Shown here: positions 48,545 to 59,647 of the stretch, piece by piece
How positions within the stretch are numbered: the stretch's first letter is position 1
Layout: each line of letters opens with the position of its first letter
Source: Sciurus carolinensis
Lineage: Eukaryota > Chordata > Mammalia > Rodentia > Sciuridae
Reading direction: 5' to 3'
Length of the DNA: 64,000 nt
Assembly: GCF_902686445.1 (NCBI RefSeq)
Contig: NC_062213.1
Span: 135,740,491-135,804,490, forward strand
Position numbers and translations under genes: made by a program
Notes under the pieces: generated by a model
Database searches by the model: none
What the model was told of the DNA's origin: nothing
The model's input: only the letters and a program-made list of their open reading frames with translations

Positions 48545-48755
48545 AGCTGGGCATGGTGGCCCACATCTGTAAACTAGCTGCCTAGGCTGCTTAGACAGGA
48601 GTACTGCAAATTTGTAGCCAACCTGTGCAACTTAGTGAGACTCTCAGCAACTTAGCAAGACCCTGTCTCAAAACTAAAAAATAAATAAATAAATAAAACT
48701 GGAAATGTAGCTGAGTGATAAAGTACCCCTGGGTTCAATCCCCAGTACCAAAAAT
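48545..48755 (+). mobile_element. B1-dID SINE
   Basis: ctgggcatggtggcccacat; tctcaaaactaaaaaataaa; ID part gaaatgtagctgagtgataa and gggttcaatccccagtacc. Confidence 0.92.
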
Positions 48756-49151
48756 AAAGTTTAGGAAAGGCTTTGAGTTTCCTCAAAGTTACCAGTGAAG
48801 AGACTTTGTGTGTATGTGTGTAGGTATGTATGTATGAATAAGTATAATATAACAATAAGTAATGCACAAACAATCTCTTAGATTTTCAACTGTACTTTCA
48901 AATGGAGAAGGTTAAGTCAGGACCCTGTCCCTAGAATCTTATTTTTCTAAGATTGTTCTATGCTACTTTTGAGTCAAGTTGTCTTCAGACTTCAAAATAC
49001 TTATGCTGCTTATCAGTTATTCATCAAATGCCAGAATAAAACCAAATAGCACAATTACATAATTGTTTGAGATTCTTGTTTTGTTAATCATGGTTGGTTA
49101 CAGTTTCTTAAATTTCTTAAATGATTCATTGCTTTCAAAATGAGTTCACTT

Positions 49152-49159
49152 TTCTTTTT

Positions 49160-49194
<35 letters not shown>

Positions 49195-49270
49195 GTGGTG
49201 CTGGGGATTGAACCCAGGGCCTTGGACATGCAAGGCAAGCACTCTACCAATGGAGCTATACCCCCAACCC
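49152..49270 (-). mobile_element. ID SINE with long A-tail (poly-T on this strand)
   Basis: A run of about 40 T, then gctggggattgaacccaggg, caaggcaagcactctaccaa and ctatacccccaaccc. A slightly decayed duplication (tgagttcacttt / tgaattcactttt) flanks it. Confidence 0.92.
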
Positions 49271-49289
49271 ATGAATTCACTTTTATTGT

Positions 49290-49800
49290 GTGTTTTAGTT
49301 CCATGACTACAAATTACCCTATAACTTAGTAGTATAAAATAATTGTTTATATTGCCTTGAGGTAAAGTGAGTCAGTAATTCAGACAGGGCACAGCAGGAA
49401 TCTCAGACCTCAGCTGAAAGGCTAAGATCCGAAATCCAAAGGCTCTTCCCATCTGTCTGTTAGTTGGTGCTGGTGTCAGCTGGAGGGGATCTCAGTTGTT
49501 CTCTACATGGGCCTATCCTAGTTGTTTCTCTAGTTTAGTCTTTGTAACATGGTGACTAAGCTCCAAAGTTTGATATTGAGAAGGAGAGAAAGAGTCTGTT
49601 TCTTTTTTTTATGGTGTAACCTCAGAATCACATAGTATCACTTCTTTTATACACTTGGTCAGAACAGTCATAGACTTTCCCCAGATTTAAGAATAGGGAA
49701 TATAGATCCCTCATCTCAGTGGAAGACCAGTCATAAGAAGAACCTGTGAGATAATATGTACATATTGAAGCAGCCATCTTTGAAAAATATAATCTACCAC
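49290..49800. mobile_element. Ancient mammalian repeat, probably LTR-type
   Basis: agttccatgactacaaatta ... cacatagtatcacttctttt has the order of an old interspersed repeat (acaaattacc..., later catcacttctg...). Family not certain. Confidence 0.35.
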
Positions 49801-50109
49801 ATTGTCATACTTAGTTTTCAAATTAACCTATGCAGTAGATCTCGCAGATAACTTTGCTAATGGAGAAATTACCAAAATGCTAGTATAATAGCAAGTGTCT
49901 CCTAGTTAAACAGAGGGATCAACCACACAAAATGACCTGTAAACTCAGGTACCTTCCACCTGGCTAAGATAAATTCTCTATCTGAAAGATGATATACACT
50001 GTTGTTCTTTACATAGATAGGGGTGGATGAGGTAGAGGATTGGTATTTTGAGTTAACAGTAGTTTCATTGGGAAATGCCCCTGGATTTTAATCTACCCAG
50101 TCAATTTAG

Positions 50110-50310
50110 GAAAGTGCTAATAAACTATAGTTAGTGGACCAAATCTAGCCAACCTTGTTTTTGTAAATGAAGATTTATTAGAACACACGCATACCCATTT
50201 GTTTATATATTGTTTATGACTGCTTTTGTTCTGCCATAGTTTAGTTGAGTGTTTGCAACTGAAACCATATTGCCACCAAAGCCTAAAGTTTTCTGACTCT
50301 TTGTTTAAAG
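50110..50310 (+). mobile_element. Ancient DNA-transposon fossil (hAT-like, uncertain)
   Basis: tgtttttgtaaatgaagatt, atacccatttgtttatatat and ccaccaaagcctaaagtttt follow a well-known mammal-wide repeat. Its class assignment here is from memory. Confidence 0.45.
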
Positions 50311-50651
50311 TTTATAGATATTTAGTCTGGAATATCAATCAGATTATTGAAAGCAATCTGAAGTTCCCCACTTTGAAACTGAGGTTTTGGCCAGTTCATT
50401 TATTCATCAAACATGTAAGAATTGTCGTAAGTGCTAGAAATAGAGCAACAACTTAATGCTTGTCTTCAGAATAGTTTATGGTAGTTTTGGAAGGTCTTAG
50501 ATTTACATAGTCAGGTGTTACAAATGACACTATTTTCTAGCTATGCATAAATTTCTTTCTCAGAAAAGTACTGTGGTTAAAGATTGAGATTCAGAGAAGG
50601 ATTCCCGGAAGACATTTACTGCTTGGGTTCTTTGAAATAAGTAGGAATTGC

Positions 50652-50842
50652 CATCATGGTGGCACACACCTGAAATCCCAGCGACTCAGGAGATTGAAGC
50701 AGGAGGATTGAGAGTTCAAAACCATCTTCAACTTAGTGAAGCCTTAAGCAACTTAGTTGAGACCCTGTCTCAAAATAAAAAATAAAGGGCTGAGGATGTG
50801 GCTCAATGGTAAAGGTCAATTTCTGGTATCAAAAAAAAAAGA
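50652..50842 (+). mobile_element. B1-dID SINE
   Basis: catggtggcacacacctgaa; ID part gggctgaggatgtggctcaa, then an A-rich tail. Confidence 0.9.
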
Positions 50843-50844
50843 AG

Positions 50845-51760
50845 AAGAGGAAGTAGGAATTTAAAATGTGAAAACATGATGAAAGAGCCTTTAGATACAG
50901 GAAAAAGTCAGAACAAATTTGTGTAGCGTAAGAGTTTTACACTTCAAGTACCATAGGAATTCATTATAGCTAGATGTTGGATCCAATTGGGAAAGTAATG
51001 GAGGTAGGGCTAGCAGTGTTCATTTAAACCACTGAGGCAAGATGAGATTTGAGAACTCTTTAAGAGACAGAATTGTGAAAATGTTAATTGATTGTTGTGA
51101 GGATAAAGTAGAATGTAGGATTACTAACCCTGAGAAACTAGGTGGTCAGGAAAATGCTAAGTTACCAAATACATTAAAAAAGCTAGACTTAAACTATTGG
51201 AGAGACTTTGAATTTGCAATGTATATGTAGAATCTAAATGAGACCTCCAGTGGGCTGTTGGCTTTAGAAACTTGGTACTCAAGAAAAAGATTTGGGAGTT
51301 TTCAGTAAATGGTTTTGAAACCATGGATAAAGATGCAATTGTCCATAAAAGTCTGTAAAATGAAAATTGAACCAAAAACTGAACTGTGGGAAGCAACAGT
51401 GTTTAGAGATGCAGAGGAAAAAGAAGAAAAGCTGGAGATGTCAGTGAAAGGAATAGCCAAAGCAGAATAGGTCTGGGTGTCTGCATTTGATGATTTTTGG
51501 CAAATTTAGTGGAATGGTAGAAACCAGAAACCAGACTGTAGTAACAATTCCAAAATAATAATGTGATGAAAGCAATTAGAACCCTAGAGTTTGCATATAC
51601 TGTAAGATTGGGTTATCAATGAAATGAAAACCCTGTGAATTTGAGAGAAGATAGAATACAAAGGACAAGTAGAGGGTTGGCCTTGAACAAATGGAGATAT
51701 ATACCACATTCACTCAGAAATGAAAGTAGAATGGATGAGGGAATTGTCAGTCATTCTAAT
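50845..51760. other. No confident feature
   Basis: Purine-leaning intronic sequence, perhaps very old repeat; no family or gene assigned. Confidence 0.4.
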
Positions 51761-51764
51761 TGGT

Positions 51765-51930
51765 TATTTTACATAAGTCATTTTGTTTGATCTTTATAGC
51801 AATCTGTTTTGTGTAGAAAATATTGCTCATTGCTTTATCAATGAAGAAATTAACGCTTAGGGAGGATAGCTTGCCAGCCACACATCTTGTAAATGGTGAA
51901 GCTGGTACCTAAAACCAAAAGGTTTGATTT
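51765..51930 (-). mobile_element. MIR SINE
   Basis: ttgtttgatctttatagcaa, tatcaatgaagaaattaacg, cttgccagccacacatcttg in antisense MIR order. Confidence 0.65.
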
Positions 51931-52154
51931 CTGATGTGCTCCTGCTTCTCCCACCCCATCCCTTTTTTTTTTTTTTTTTAATCCTTTTTGCTGAATGTGT
52001 CTGTAGATAAGATAATGTTATTCCATAGACTCCATATAAACAAATCCTAAGTTCTGAAACATGGATTTTTTTCCTTACAAGGAAATTCTTTTTTAAAAAC
52101 TACTGAATATTTATTAAAGGATATGTGGTACATGTATTATGAAAATGACGTATC

Positions 52155-52338
52155 TTGCTGGACACAGTGGTACACACCCTGTAATCCCAGTGACTCTGGA
52201 GGCTGAGGCAGGATAGTGGCAAATCCAAAACCAAGCTCTGATTTAGCAAGACCTTGTCAGAATTTTTAAAAAGGGCTGGAGATACAGCTCAGTGGTAAAG
52301 TGCTCCTGGGTTCAGTCCCCAGTACCTGCCCCCTCAAA
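52155..52338 (+). mobile_element. B1-dID SINE upstream of SELENOF exon 2
   Basis: ctggacacagtggtacacac; ID part gggctggagatacagctcag, gggttcagtccccagtacct. It ends about 210 bases before exon 2. Confidence 0.92.
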
Positions 52339-52549
52339 AAATATGTAAGTATCTTTTTTGTTAGTTCTTAGTTGAACCAAAAACTCATGTAGAGTTATAG
52401 AGTTCAAAAACACTGAAGAAGTTGACTCCAGTTAACATTTCAGTAACTCACATCCAGTGTATTAGATCTTGACAATACCATTAACCTCTTTTTGGAAGTT
52501 TTATAATGTAAATATGGAATTGTGGCCTATTTTTCATTTGTACTTTCAG

Positions 52550-52717
52550 GTGTCTGCTTTCAGGGCAGAATTTTCATCAGAGGCATGCAGAGAGTTAGGC
52601 TTCTCTAGCAACTTGCTGTGCAGCTCATGTGATCTTCTTGGACAGTTCAACCTACTTCAGCTGGATCCTGATTGCAGAGGATGCTGTCAGGAAGAAGCGC
52701 AATTTGAAACCAAAAAG
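52550..52717 (+). CDS. SELENOF: SELENOF coding exon 2 (cysteine-rich UGGT-binding domain)
   Basis: The exon has 56 codons, bounded by a pyrimidine-rich acceptor (ttgtactttcag) and a phase-0 gtacta donor. It begins VSAFRAEFSSEACREL, includes LLCSSCDLLGQF and ends DCRGCCQEEAQFETKK. Six cysteines are visible, at precursor positions about 38, 49, 52, 67, 70 and 71. They form the N-terminal Cys-rich domain that in this family mediates tight binding to UGGT in ER glycoprotein quality control. The thioredoxin-like domain with its Cys-Gly-Sec motif should follow in the next exons, outside the window. Compared with the human protein as I recall it, the clear difference is Arg for Gly at the fifth residue, just after the predicted signal cleavage site. 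Confidence 0.97.
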
Positions 52718-52759
52718 GTACTACTTTCTGTTATATCTCTTCCATTAGACGGTTTAGTT

Positions 52760-53120
52760 GGGATAATTTGACTAAATTGCTTAATCAGCTTAAGCACAAA
52801 GAATTTTCTTACCTTTACGTTTTTTATTAAAACTCAACTGATTTCTTGCCTGGCTCTCTAGCACAAACAAAGCCATTATGAAAGAAACGTATGGTTATTG
52901 GGTTCCCATTCCACCATGGTTGTTCAGCAAAGTGGGGAACAGAGTCACAATAGCATGCCTGGATCCCATACCTCTCCAGTGAACTTCTGACCAATTGAAG
53001 GCAAAAGAATAATCAGTTAACTATTTTGGTGCATTTATAGCAAGAAATCAGTTTTATGATGAAGTTTGAGGTGAAAGCAAGGCACATAATAGCTGACATA
53101 TAAGTGTAGCCAATAAATGT
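52760..53120. other. No recognised feature
   Basis: Intron 2 sequence just after exon 2; no repeat recognised. Confidence 0.45.
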
Positions 53121-53127
53121 GGTTAAC

Positions 53128-53215
53128 AGGGCTGAGAATATAGCTCAGTGGTAGAGCACTTACCTAGCATTTGTGAGGCCCTATATTCAATCCTCAGTAC
53201 CAAAAAAAAGAAAAA
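53128..53215 (+). mobile_element. ID SINE
   Basis: gggctgagaatatagctcag, gtagagcacttacctagcat, ttcaatcctcagtacc and an A-rich tail. Confidence 0.92.
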
Positions 53216-53394
53216 GGTGGTTCACAATTTTTGACTTACACACCTATTATTAATCATTCTGGATACCCAAACTCACCTTTAATTTTTGAAAATTGAGTCA
53301 AGGATAGGTCATTCTACTCAATAAAATCTTTTTGAGTGTTCTGTTCAAACAAATAGTGAACTTGCTCAAGTTTTAAATCTTTTCATTAAAACCC

Positions 53395-53960
53395 TTAGAT
53401 TCCAGATCCCAGCAGGTGGAAGAAGATGCAAAACACAGGATAGTAGATGTGCTTTTTTCAGAGGTGGCTCCACCCTCTAACTTCACCTTTAGCCCCCATC
53501 CTGTTCCGTTTTGTCGACATTAGTCGCTAAGCCCTTTTTATATCCAGTCCCAACTAAAGAAGGCACACTGGCAAATTTACATAAGGGGGCACGTTTACAA
53601 GTTAATGTTATGACCTTGAGTATATATGCTGAATCAGAGTGTTTCTGGCCTTGAATAACCATAACAGTCAGTTCCTAGCCCTGGCTACACACTAAAAGTA
53701 TAATAACCTGCTGGACATCTCAGTGAGGGATGCCTAAAACTATAGCCATTTTGAGCCTGACCCAACATTACTGAAAAAAAATTTTTGAGTGATCATCACC
53801 TTCTTGTTCTAAGAAACCATTGACTATTCATCGAAACCCCACATTTGAAAGGTTCTGTGGACTATACTAGTCATTGAACAATGATTATTCATCAGGACCC
53901 CACATTGAGTAACAAAGACTATTTTACAACAAACCATCTTTATCCCACACACTTCCTTAA
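53395..53960. other. Unclassified segment with an internal duplication
   Basis: More GC-rich than its surroundings and not matched to any family I know. Near its right end a unit (attgactattcatc ... ccccacatt) recurs about 65 bases later (aatgattattcatc ... ccccacatt). It could be an LTR or unknown repeat. Confidence 0.4.
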
Positions 53961-54650
53961 ACTACCCTTTGACATACAGTGTGCTAAACTGTAAAACAAG
54001 TACATATAGAAACTAATTTTATTTACTGTCTTTTCTCCGGGTTTTATGGGGTAATTTTAATGAAACCAAATTTGATCACATGCTTTTAAAACTAATTCTT
54101 ATTCAATTTTCATGATTAATTGAGCTATGTGTTGTATCTAGATACCTTTCAACAATAATAAGAGGCAAGTAGTCTGCTAGTTAATATATGTCAAACTAAT
54201 TAACAAGCTAAAGTATTTCATGTCTAAGAACAAGTGGATCTGTAACCTAATAATCTTTTGTGTTAAACCCAGTAGGGTTTTTTCTCTTTATCCCTAACCC
54301 TAGTTTCCAAGACATTTTTTTTTTTTTTATTAAGCATCTACTAGCACCTTTTGTACAAAATCAGTGAAAAAAAAAAAAAAGTGTTTTTTTAATAAACCTA
54401 GTGGAATCAAAACAGAAAAAAAACACTAGGACTGTATGGCATGTTGGACCAGCTTCCATTTAAATGCAAACCACATTCAGGTATAATCATACTTGATTTC
54501 ATATGTGTAGTACTACTCTCAGTTATTGACATTTGTTCATGGGTAACAGGTTACATTTAATAAATACTCTTCCATCTCTTAGTCTTAGTCTCCTCCCCAT
54601 TTTGATCATAAAGGACCTGCATCTCAGTACTACTTAGAATGAGGTTTTGG
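53961..54650. other. No recognised gene; T- and A-runs
   Basis: Intronic sequence with homopolymer runs (54316-54328, 54366-54380) and a TTTTGG repeat before 54655; otherwise unassigned. Confidence 0.45.
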
Positions 54651-54654
54651 TTTT

Positions 54655-54840
54655 GGTTTTGGTTTTTTTGTTACCTGGGATGGAACCCAGGGGCTCTTAA
54701 CCACTGAGCCACATTCCAAGCCCTTTTTATTTGAGACAGCGTCTCACAAAGTTGCTGAGGCTGGCTTTGAACTTGCAATCCTCCTGCCTCAGCCTCCCAA
54801 GCTGCTGGAATTACATGTGTGGACCACCACACCTGGCTAG
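54655..54840 (-). mobile_element. B1-dID SINE downstream of SELENOF exon 2
   Basis: Reverse complement: tgggatggaacccaggggct, ttgagacagcgtctcacaaa, cctcagcctcccaagctgct. Confidence 0.93.
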
Positions 54841-55032
54841 AATGAGATTTTTGTTAAGCTGTTTTACTATTGTTTTAACTAGCTTTGCTCACAAGTACAT
54901 CTCTAGGTATGGTTTGTAAACATTAATAAGCATATTAATTGTAAAAAAAAAAATACCAATTTGTGGCTTAAAGAAAAAATATAAACTAATAAAAAGTATT
55001 TGAATTTTAGTGCTGTTTTTTTATACAGTTAG

Positions 55033-55464
55033 TGTTGTGGTTTGGATGTGAGGTATCTCCCAAAAGCTCATGTGTGAGGCAATGCAAGAAGATTTCAAGG
55101 AGAGATGATTGGATTGTGTGAATCAATCAGTGAATTAATCTCTTGGTAATTTTAAGTGAATGGTAACTGAAAACTGGTAGGTTGTGGCTGGAGGAGTTGT
55201 GTGGGTCATTAGGGGCTTGCCTTTAGGGTATATATTTGGTATCTGGCAAGTGGAGTCTCTCTCTGCTTTCTGATGATCATGTGAGCCACTTCCTCCACTA
55301 TACTCCTCCATGATGTTCAGCCTCACCTTAAGCCCTGAGGAATGGAGTTGGCTATCTGTGGATTGAGACCTCTGAAACCATGAACCCCCAAGTAAACTTT
55401 TCCTCCTCTAAAATTGTTCTCGTCAGGTCTTTTACTCACAGCTTTGTAAATGCTATCTAAAACA
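55033..55464 (+). mobile_element. MaLR-type LTR, copy 4 of 5
   Basis: The most complete-looking copy: tgttgtggtttggatgtgag, caaaagctcatgtgtgaggc, ctctctctgctttctgatga, ccatgatgttcagcctcacc, gtaaacttttcctcctctaa, ending ctatctaaaaca. Confidence 0.75.
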
Positions 55465-56100
55465 ATATTTACTAAGAATAAATGAATTTAGCTTTCTATA
55501 AAGAATCTGAAGATGTCAAGGAAGGTACCAAAAAGATACCCAGTCCCACTGAATAGAGTTCTTCCCATTGATCTTTTATTTGAACTTCTTTGACCAACAA
55601 TCTTAGCTGCCTGCTTTAGAGAAAGTAGTGAATGTTTTGACACATGAGCTCCACATTCGAGCAGCAATACTTGGGAGAGGAGACAGCTAGAAATCAGAAA
55701 CTTGACTATATCTTGCAGTCTCTCTCTTTGTTTTTGCTTTTACATGTTTTTACTTCATTAATGTCTGGATTTTTCCTTGAGGAGTAAGAAAAAGAAGTGG
55801 CATCGTACAGCTTCTTTTCCACTGGAAAAGGACTACCCCTTGTTTACATTTTTAAAATATTTTCTGCAAGAACCAGTTATTACCTGAGTTATTTGTTAGG
55901 GTCGTGGAATAATGGAAGAAGCTATTAACTTCTCCAATAATTGAATGAATGGATTGGTGCACTAGAAAACAACATATGAAGCAGTTCTCAGGTATGGAAG
56001 TATTGTAGTAGAAGATACCATGTAAACAATCCCATAGACATGTTGTATTTTTATTGCTCAGTTACTACTACTCAGTTACAACTTACTTGAATTGTTTTTA
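55465..56100. other. No recognised feature
   Basis: SELENOF intron 2 sequence without an assignable repeat. Confidence 0.45.
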
Positions 56101-56104
56101 AAGA

Positions 56105-56325
56105 TTGAGCTCAAGTGTTTCCCTTTTCTGAGAAATCTAATTTCCTCCACTTTACCCACCACCACTACCACTCCCAAATTGTTAGCTGTACCTCCATACT
56201 ATATCTTTTGTTTTACTTTACTTTCCTTCCCCATAAATTATACTCTTTGAAGTCTTCAGACTGTTTTTTGATGTGTTCCTGAATTCCCAGCCTTTAGCAC
56301 ACATAATTTCATAAGGTTTTGTCTT
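56105..56325 (+). mobile_element. L2 LINE 3' region
   Basis: tctgagaaatctaatttcct, then aattatactctttgaagtct and ttcccagcctttagcacaca follow L2 3' sequence. Confidence 0.55.
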
Positions 56326-56329
56326 GGAA

Positions 56330-57040
56330 TAGACTGTTTTTTACTAAAAACAAGTTAGAAAAGGTGATTTTTAAACTTAAGATATACTAGAATTTTATAA
56401 CTTCTTCATAAACACCTTTTTCATATGTTTCATTTACATATCCTGAAAGGTATTTAAAATCTTGAAAGAATAAGAAAATTTGTCTACATGTTGGTGTTAT
56501 GCATTGGAAACATTCTTTGGTAATAATTATCTATCTACAAATATAGGTCCCTCATTTATACATTTTATTTAAAGGGATATCATAAGCACCCCCGATCTAC
56601 CTAAAAAGAGATACGTTGATTTTTTAGCACAACTTTTTAGTGATTCTAGTCTGACCATTAACCTTAATTGATTTTTTTTTGAAAGTATATATGATTTTCA
56701 ATTAAAATAGTTTCCTGGGATTTTCCTGAAAATAAACATAAATCAGATGTTTTTCTGTTAAGAATTTTTAAGCTTTTGTTTTTTTAAGATTTATAAAATT
56801 AAAACATAGAATTTCAATAGATGCTATATTTTTCTCATCTTTTTGTAATCTTGCTAATTCTGTGACCTTTACTATGGCATCTAGGTCCTTTTTTTCTCTC
56901 TCCATTCATTTAATGTTTTCATATCTTAAAGATTTTGTCTTCTTTCAGACACTGTTACTATAGAACTTTTGCATCTCTCCTTAATTACATGCCCCTAATT
57001 CTTTAGCTAACTCCTGTTCTGGTTTTGTTTTCGTTTGGGG
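56330..57040. other. No recognised feature
   Basis: AT-rich intronic sequence without an assignable repeat. Confidence 0.45.
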
Positions 57041-57052
57041 TTTTTGTTGTTG

Positions 57053-57098
57053 TTTTACTTTGGTTAACCAAGATCCTGGTAGTATTACTGTTTCTTGG
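57053..57098 (+). repeat. 46-base inverted repeat, left arm
   Basis: Pairs with 57815-57860 at 45 of 46 positions; it contains ctttggttaaccaagatcct and ends ttactgtttcttgg. See the finding. Confidence 0.95.
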
Positions 57099-57124
57099 GT
57101 TTTTTTCTTCTTGTTTGTTTGAGG

Positions 57125-57260
57125 AGGGATTGGGCCAGGAGTCGGAGGACAGTCTCACTATGTTCCCAAGGCTGTCCTCAACCTTGGGACTGGATCCTCC
57201 TGCTTCACCCTCCCAAAGTAGCTGGAATTACAGGCATGTGCCACCACATCCAACCAAAAT
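57125..57260 (-). mobile_element. B1-type SINE
   Basis: agtctcactatgttcccaag, tggatcctcctgcttcaccc and ggcatgtgccaccacatcca are antisense 7SL-derived SINE phrases. It lies between the inverted-repeat arms. Confidence 0.7.
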
Positions 57261-57464
57261 AAAGTTTTAGCACTTTTACTCTTGCATTTATGTATACCTA
57301 GTTTTAGGACTGTTATTCTAAAGGTCAAGCTTGTTACCAAATCAGAGCACCCTCTAGAAATTAGAATATGTTTAGCTAAATTACTTATCAGTATAACTCA
57401 GTAAGCAAATTATTTCAGCTTAACTTGCTATTCATTCTGTCTTGATTGAATTAGGGAGTTTAGA

Positions 57465-57682
57465 ATAGTGGTCAAGACACTGGTTCTACAACCAGACTAC
57501 TTCAATCCAAATCCTCTCTGCTACTCAACTGGTATTCTTGGAAAGGTTAATTGATCACTGTGACTATTTCCTTATCTATAAATTGGGGATTAATAATAGT
57601 TCCTATTGAGGATGAAATGAGTTAAAACACATATCCTGTTTAGAATTATGCCTGGCATATACAGGCATTAGGTAAATACATT
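57465..57682 (+). mobile_element. MIR SINE
   Basis: gaatagtggtcaagacactg, tttccttatctataaattgg, aatgagttaaaacacatatc and atgcctggcatatacaggca in full MIR order. Confidence 0.85.
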
Positions 57683-57814
57683 TGCTGCTGGTGTTGATGA
57701 CCATTTGTAATATCTATACTCGTAGTATCCATCTGGTTTACTGGTGAAAAAGGCAAAGAAAAAGTGAAAAAATTGAAGAACTCAGAAAATATCATCATAA
57801 TGATGATTATTAAA

Positions 57815-57860
57815 CCAAGAAACAGTAATACTACAAGGATCTTGGTTAACCAAAGTAAAA
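57815..57860 (-). repeat. 46-base inverted repeat, right arm
   Basis: Reverse complement of 57053-57098 with one mismatch; 716 bases separate the arms. Confidence 0.95.
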
Positions 57861-57879
57861 AAAACAAAACAAAAACACA

Positions 57880-58260
57880 ACAACAGATAGGATAAAAGAA
57901 AATAGGTAAAAAATATAACATGAACTATTGTATTTGCCAGTGATACAAATTTGGAACAAAGATTTGTATTCTGCTTTCCAGCTTCAGCATCAGTTGAAAT
58001 AAGAGGAAATATTTTATGACAGCAGAATTAGTAGCATGAAAACTTACTATTTGCAACTGCATATTCATATGAAACAAATACAGATATAAATTTTGTCAAG
58101 CATAATTCTAGATTTTAATTGACATTTTAATAAGGAAAATACTATAAATTTGAACCTTAAAAATTTGTGCCATCTTGATCATTTTTAAGTATATGAAAGA
58201 TTGCATTTTGAAAAAAAAGTTTACTACTAAACATTTCTTTCAAAGCTATTCCTAAAGTGA
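57880..58260. other. No recognised feature
   Basis: AT-rich intronic sequence without an assignable repeat. Confidence 0.45.
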
Positions 58261-58261
58261 A

Positions 58262-58335
58262 GCTTTTTTCCCTCAGTGCAGAAGATTCAACCCAGCACCT
58301 TTGTACATGCTAGGCAAATAATGACACTAAGCACC
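58262..58335 (-). mobile_element. Degenerate ID fragment
   Basis: agattcaacccagcaccttt and gtacatgctaggcaaataat resemble the antisense ID head. Confidence 0.45.
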
Positions 58336-58339
58336 TCAA

Positions 58340-59200
58340 ATTTCTTAGAATAAAACCTATTGTGAAATTGAAAGAGACTATATTTTTAAAGCAAATTTAG
58401 AATAAAATAAAATATACACTGTTGATTTTCAGACTCAGGTGGCAGACTGGTGGAAAGTGTTGTATTTTTAATTTTTCTATGAATAGTCCTCTGCTACTTA
58501 TTTATATTGCTAATCTATCTGCTAACAGATTTCAAAGGTTCAAGATAATTTTGATAGGAAAAATATTTAAAGTGACATTTTTTCTTCTTCATAAAGCAAA
58601 CCCTGCAAATTGAAATTTTTTTTTGTTTGAGTCTTGGAGTATCATGATCTCATTCACAGTACCAGTCAAAGCCTAGGCTACCTATCATACCACTACTTAC
58701 TCTGCAACACAGCTTAACAAACAGTTAAGGTTTTTTATAAAGGACTTTTATTTTCATTCAAAAATCTACTTTCAGAAATAGAAAAGTAATAAAAAATCTT
58801 AAATTGTTATTATAATAAATTTGAATAAATGGAGATAAGCAATTTAAATTTAAGAATATTGTAGATCCCCTCTACTTTCCATTCAGCTGTCTAGTTCTTA
58901 CTGGAATCATTTTAACTCACCAGCTTAATATAGTAGCATTATCATTTTCAGTGTGTACTATACTCTGCCTTGAGATTTAAATGCACTCTGAGCAGACCAG
59001 AGACAATTACAAAGGTAATATTACAAAGATAATATTAACATGTGTATAGTTGATTAGAAGTTTATCCCCTTCTTTTGGTAAGAATTTTTAAGAGTTGAAT
59101 TTTCATCTCTGCTTCATTGCTTACTAACTTTTAGTGACTTTGAGCTAGCAGATACTCCAGAATCTTTAGTTTTGTTCATAGTTACTTTGGCTCACCTTTG
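58340..59200. other. No recognised feature
   Basis: AT-rich intronic sequence; no gene or repeat assigned. Confidence 0.45.
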
Positions 59201-59204
59201 AGTG

Positions 59205-59400
59205 TTTATTTTAAAATGATTATATGCTGAGTATTTTACCCACACTGTTTAATCCTCATAACAATCCTATAATGTAAATACTTCTGTGCTTTTGACATAA
59301 AAAACTAGGACATAATCTGCCCAAAGTTATATGGCAATTAGATGCCAGAACTTTGTTGCATTTCATTTTGACTCTGGAGCCCCGTTTTTAAACCTCTACA
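59205..59400 (-). mobile_element. MIR SINE
   Basis: tgctgagtattttacccaca, taatcctcataacaatccta and cccaaagttatatggcaatt in antisense MIR order. Confidence 0.75.
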
Positions 59401-59409
59401 CTATTTTTC

Positions 59410-59515
59410 CTGTCATCTTGAAAATGTGAATAGTAATACCTACTTCACAGAGTTTCTGTAAGAATCCAAGTGAGTTAAATATAAAACACTGGTCTGGCCT
59501 TGTAAAGTTTGCATT
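59410..59515 (+). mobile_element. MIR fragment
   Basis: gtcatcttgaaaatgtgaat, agtaatacctacttcacaga, gagttaaatataaaacactg in sense MIR order. Confidence 0.6.
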
Positions 59516-59647
59516 TATAGTTAACTAGATTATGAGCAAAATCGTATTACTAGTTTTTATCTAGAAATATCAAGTCTTTATTTCTCAATTTATCACAGAT
59601 CATAATGGTTCCTGTTACCTGGTATTTTCAAGAATATATCTAATTTG

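Larger units (their letters stand above)
46476..52549 (+). other. SELENOF: SELENOF intron 1
   Basis: This is the interval between the GTAAGT donor after exon 1 and the TTTCAG acceptor before exon 2. Its first ~100 bases are still CpG-rich. The rest holds three or four B1-dID SINEs, one ID element, MIR and other ancient mammalian repeats. No additional exon was recognised. Confidence 0.9.

Noticed and set aside
57025..57921. Two similar hydrophobic peptides on opposite strands (both containing LLWLTKILVVLLFLG)
   Set aside because: The shared peptide is the translation of the 46-bp inverted repeat, not evidence of a duplicated gene.
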